Made by a program: the position numbers and the translations under genes. 64,000 bases of DNA from Paraprevotella clara YIT 11840 (GTDB taxonomy: Bacteria; Bacteroidota; Bacteroidia; Bacteroidales; Bacteroidaceae), in NCBI RefSeq assembly GCF_000233955.1, contig NZ_JH376598.1, positions 1-64,000 of the forward strand, written 5' to 3'. Under the pieces are notes generated by a model. The model did no database searches and was not told where the DNA came from. It saw nothing but the letters and a program-made list of their open reading frames with translations. Shown in pieces: positions 62,295-64,000 of the stretch. Position 1 is the stretch's first letter, and the number at the start of each line of letters is the position of its first letter.

Positions 62295-62305
62295 CAATTT
62301 GGACA

Positions 62306-62929
62306 ATGGAATTCAAGTCATTAAAAAACATCGAAACAAGTTTCAGGCAGATTCGGCTTTTCGGTATCGTGTTCCTCTGCCTGTGCGCGCTGGTATCCGT
62401 GTTCAGCGTGGTCGCGAGCTTCCGTTTCGCCGAAAAGCAGCGCGAGAAGATCTACGTCCTGGACGGGGGCAAGTCGCTGATGCTGGCGCTCTCGCAGGAT
62501 TTGAGCCAGAACCGCCCCGTGGAGGCGCGCGAACATATCCGGCGTTTTCACGAGTTGTTCTTTACCCTCTCGCCCGACCGTGCGGCCATCGAAAGCAACA
62601 TCAACCGCGCGCTGTTCCTGGTCGATAAGAGTGCCTTCGCCTATTACCAGGACATGCAGGAGAAAGGTTACTACAACCGTGTGGTGTCGGGGAACATCAG
62701 CCAGCGTATCGAGGTGGACTCCGTGGTGTGCGACTTCAACGCCTATCCCTACCGGGCCATGACCTATGCCCGGCAAATGATTGTCCGCGAGAGCAACATC
62801 ACCGAGCGTTCGCTGGTCACGCGCTGCGAGCTGATCAACTCGGGGCGTTCGGACAATAACCCGCAGGGTTTCATCATGGAGAAATTCGAGATTCTGGAGA
62901 ACCGCGATTTACGTACATTAAAAAGATAA
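62306..62929 (+). CDS. traK: TraK, VirB8-like protein
   Basis: 207 residues: short cytoplasmic N-terminus (Lys-Asn-Ile-Glu-Thr-Ser-Phe-Arg-Gln-Ile-Arg), one membrane segment at about 18-38, then a periplasmic domain with the NTF2-like pattern of VirB8. Good match to TraK of Bacteroides ICEs in length and N-terminus. Confidence 0.92.
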   Translation: MEFKSLKNIETSFRQIRLFGIVFLCLCALVSVFSVVASFRFAEKQREKIYVLDGGKSLMLALSQDLSQNRPVEAREHIRRFHELFFTLSPDRAAIESNINRALFLVDKSAFAYYQDMQEKGYYNRVVSGNISQRIEVDSVVCDFNAYPYRAMTYARQMIVRESNITERSLVTRCELINSGRSDNNPQGFIMEKFEILENRDLRTLKR

Positions 62930-62933
62930 GGCT

Positions 62934-63233
62934 ATGGCAAAGAAGAGAATAAAGGCTTTCGGGGAGTGGGTCGAAGACCACCTGCGCCGCGCTTGCGGGG
63001 CGCTCTCGCCCGATAAGCGGATTATCGTGATCCTCACGCTGCTCTTGTTCTTTTCCGTCTTGTCGCTCTACTTTACCGTGTCTTCCATCTACCGCTTCGG
63101 CAAGGGAGCCGGGGAACGGATGCAGATACGGCATATCGAGCGGCTGGAGCTGGAATTAAGACAACGGCAGGAGGCCGACAGTGTAAAACATCTAAAAGAT
63201 TTCAATTATGACGACGAACGAAAAACAGAATAA
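62934..63233 (+). CDS. traL: TraL (DUF3989), small membrane protein
   Basis: 99 residues: basic N-terminus, one membrane segment (about 28-50), polar C-terminal tail ending in charged residues. Follows traK by 4 bp and overlaps the traM start by 26 bp. Function unknown, conserved in the operon. Confidence 0.87.
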   Translation: MAKKRIKAFGEWVEDHLRRACGALSPDKRIIVILTLLLFFSVLSLYFTVSSIYRFGKGAGERMQIRHIERLELELRQRQEADSVKHLKDFNYDDERKTE

Positions 63234-64000
63234 ACAGCCGGAGGCGGGGAAAAAGGAACTCACGCCCCGGCAGATACAGATGCGGAAGAAGCTGGTGGTC
63301 TTCCCGCTCTTTTTCCTGGCCTTTGCCGGGTGCATGTGGCTGATCTTCTCCCCCGGCGAAAAAGAACGGGAGGAGCCTTCGGCGGGTTTCAACACGGAGC
63401 TGCCGACCCCGGAATCGGAGGGTATCCTCTCGGACAAGCGTGATGCCTACGTGCAGGAGGAGATGCGGCGCAGGGAGCGGGAAAAGATGCGCTCCTTGCA
63501 GGATTTCGCGTTCGGGATGGAGGACGAGGAGGAAGAGCCCGTCATGCCCGCTGCCGTGCCGGATAAGTCTTCCGGCCCTGCCGGCGGTTCGTCGGGAGCT
63601 TTCCGGACTTCCCGTGCCGCCTATGCCGACATCAACCGCCAGTTAGGCAGTTTCTACGAGGAGACCGCCGGTGAAACGGGGGAAGAGCGCGAGATGCAGG
63701 CCCGCATCGAGGAACTGGAACGCCGCCTGGAAGAACAGCAGGCGCAGAAAACGGCCCAGGAGGAGCAGGTGGCGCTGCTGGAGAAGTCCTACGAGATCGC
63801 CGCCCGCTACATGAATGGCGGTCAAGCCCCTGAAGCCCCGCGTCAGAAAGCCTCCGTTTCCGGCAAGGCTTCCGTGCAGCCCGTGCGCCAGGTGCGCCGT
63901 AACATCGTGTCGCTGCTCGCCGCCCCGCTGCCCGATTCGGTCTTCGCCCGTGAGTTCGTCAAGCCCCGGAACTGGGGTTTCAACACGGTGGGGAGCGACC
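63208..64000 (+). CDS. traM: TraM, VirB10-like channel protein, 3' end cut
   Basis: 264 codons present; runs off the right edge. N-terminal cytoplasmic tail, one membrane segment (about 30-46), then a Glu/Arg-rich coiled coil (about 75-205), as in TraM. The C-terminal beta domain begins near the edge (Ala-Arg-Glu-Phe-Val...Gly-Phe-Asn-Thr-Val). Start at 63208 within the end of traL. Confidence 0.9.
   Translation, partial: MTTNEKQNKQPEAGKKELTPRQIQMRKKLVVFPLFFLAFAGCMWLIFSPGEKEREEPSAGFNTELPTPESEGILSDKRDAYVQEEMRRREREKMRSLQDFAFGMEDEEEEPVMPAAVPDKSSGPAGGSSGAFRTSRAAYADINRQLGSFYEETAGETGEEREMQARIEELERRLEEQQAQKTAQEEQVALLEKSYEIAARYMNGGQAPEAPRQKASVSGKASVQPVRQVRRNIVSLLAAPLPDSVFAREFVKPRNWGFNTVGSD

Overview
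The window reads as a Bacteroidales chromosome (Bacteroides/Parabacteroides type) carrying the left and central part of a CTnDOT-family integrative conjugative element (ICE). The evidence is the promoter form (TTG, about 20 bp, TAnnTTTG), the absence of strong Shine-Dalgarno sequences, RteC, TopB/Exc-like topoisomerase, MobABC and the TraA-to-TraM gene order. No rRNA, tRNA or CRISPR was seen.

Chromosome (1-13019). First comes the end of a surface-polysaccharide locus (acyltransferase cut by the left edge, then a glycosyltransferase). A lipid-free secreted tandem-GH43 glycosidase follows on the minus strand, then a five-gene minus-strand ABC-2 exporter operon with its own GntR/YtrA-type repressor and a matching operator. 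A plus-strand run of DMP19-like protein, SmpB, cobalamin-dependent methionine synthase and a HAD phosphatase completes it.

ICE control and processing module (about 13.1-28.3 kb). It holds an AraC-type regulator, RteC, two small helix-turn-helix proteins and a DUF1016 nuclease. Facing these on the minus strand are a 2040-residue methylase-helicase, a DUF1896 protein, topoisomerase III, a small membrane protein and a DUF4099/DUF3945 protein. No ICE integrase gene is seen at this end, so the left ICE boundary is not fixed.

Recombinase and cassette array (28.6-46.0 kb). A tyrosine recombinase and an IS91-family transposase precede 23 AT-rich, one-gene, same-orientation cassettes separated by 24 attC-like hairpin repeats. 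In 22 of 23 cassettes the first 7-12 bases (beginning TTA) are exactly complementary to the last bases before the repeat's AAC, which is the rule for integron cassettes that recombine through folded attC sites. Recognisable products are immunity-type proteins (SMI1/KNR4, Imm21, Imm22, Imm51, probable Imm9, Imm26 and Imm44, DUF4265, ankyrin), and about eight are unrecognised. The layout fits the recombinase-associated acquired interbacterial defence (rAID) clusters known from Bacteroidales: a mobile store of immunity genes against contact-dependent toxins of neighbours.

Conjugation module (46.0-64.0 kb). A lipoprotein and small membrane proteins lead into minus-strand mobC-mobB-mobA, a 0.7-kb hairpin-rich intergenic region that is the best oriT candidate, and plus-strand traA to traM (traM cut by the right edge). 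traG, the VirB4-like ATPase gene, is split by a complete 2.4-kb group II intron whose removal rejoins an 831-codon reading frame, so conjugation should depend on splicing.
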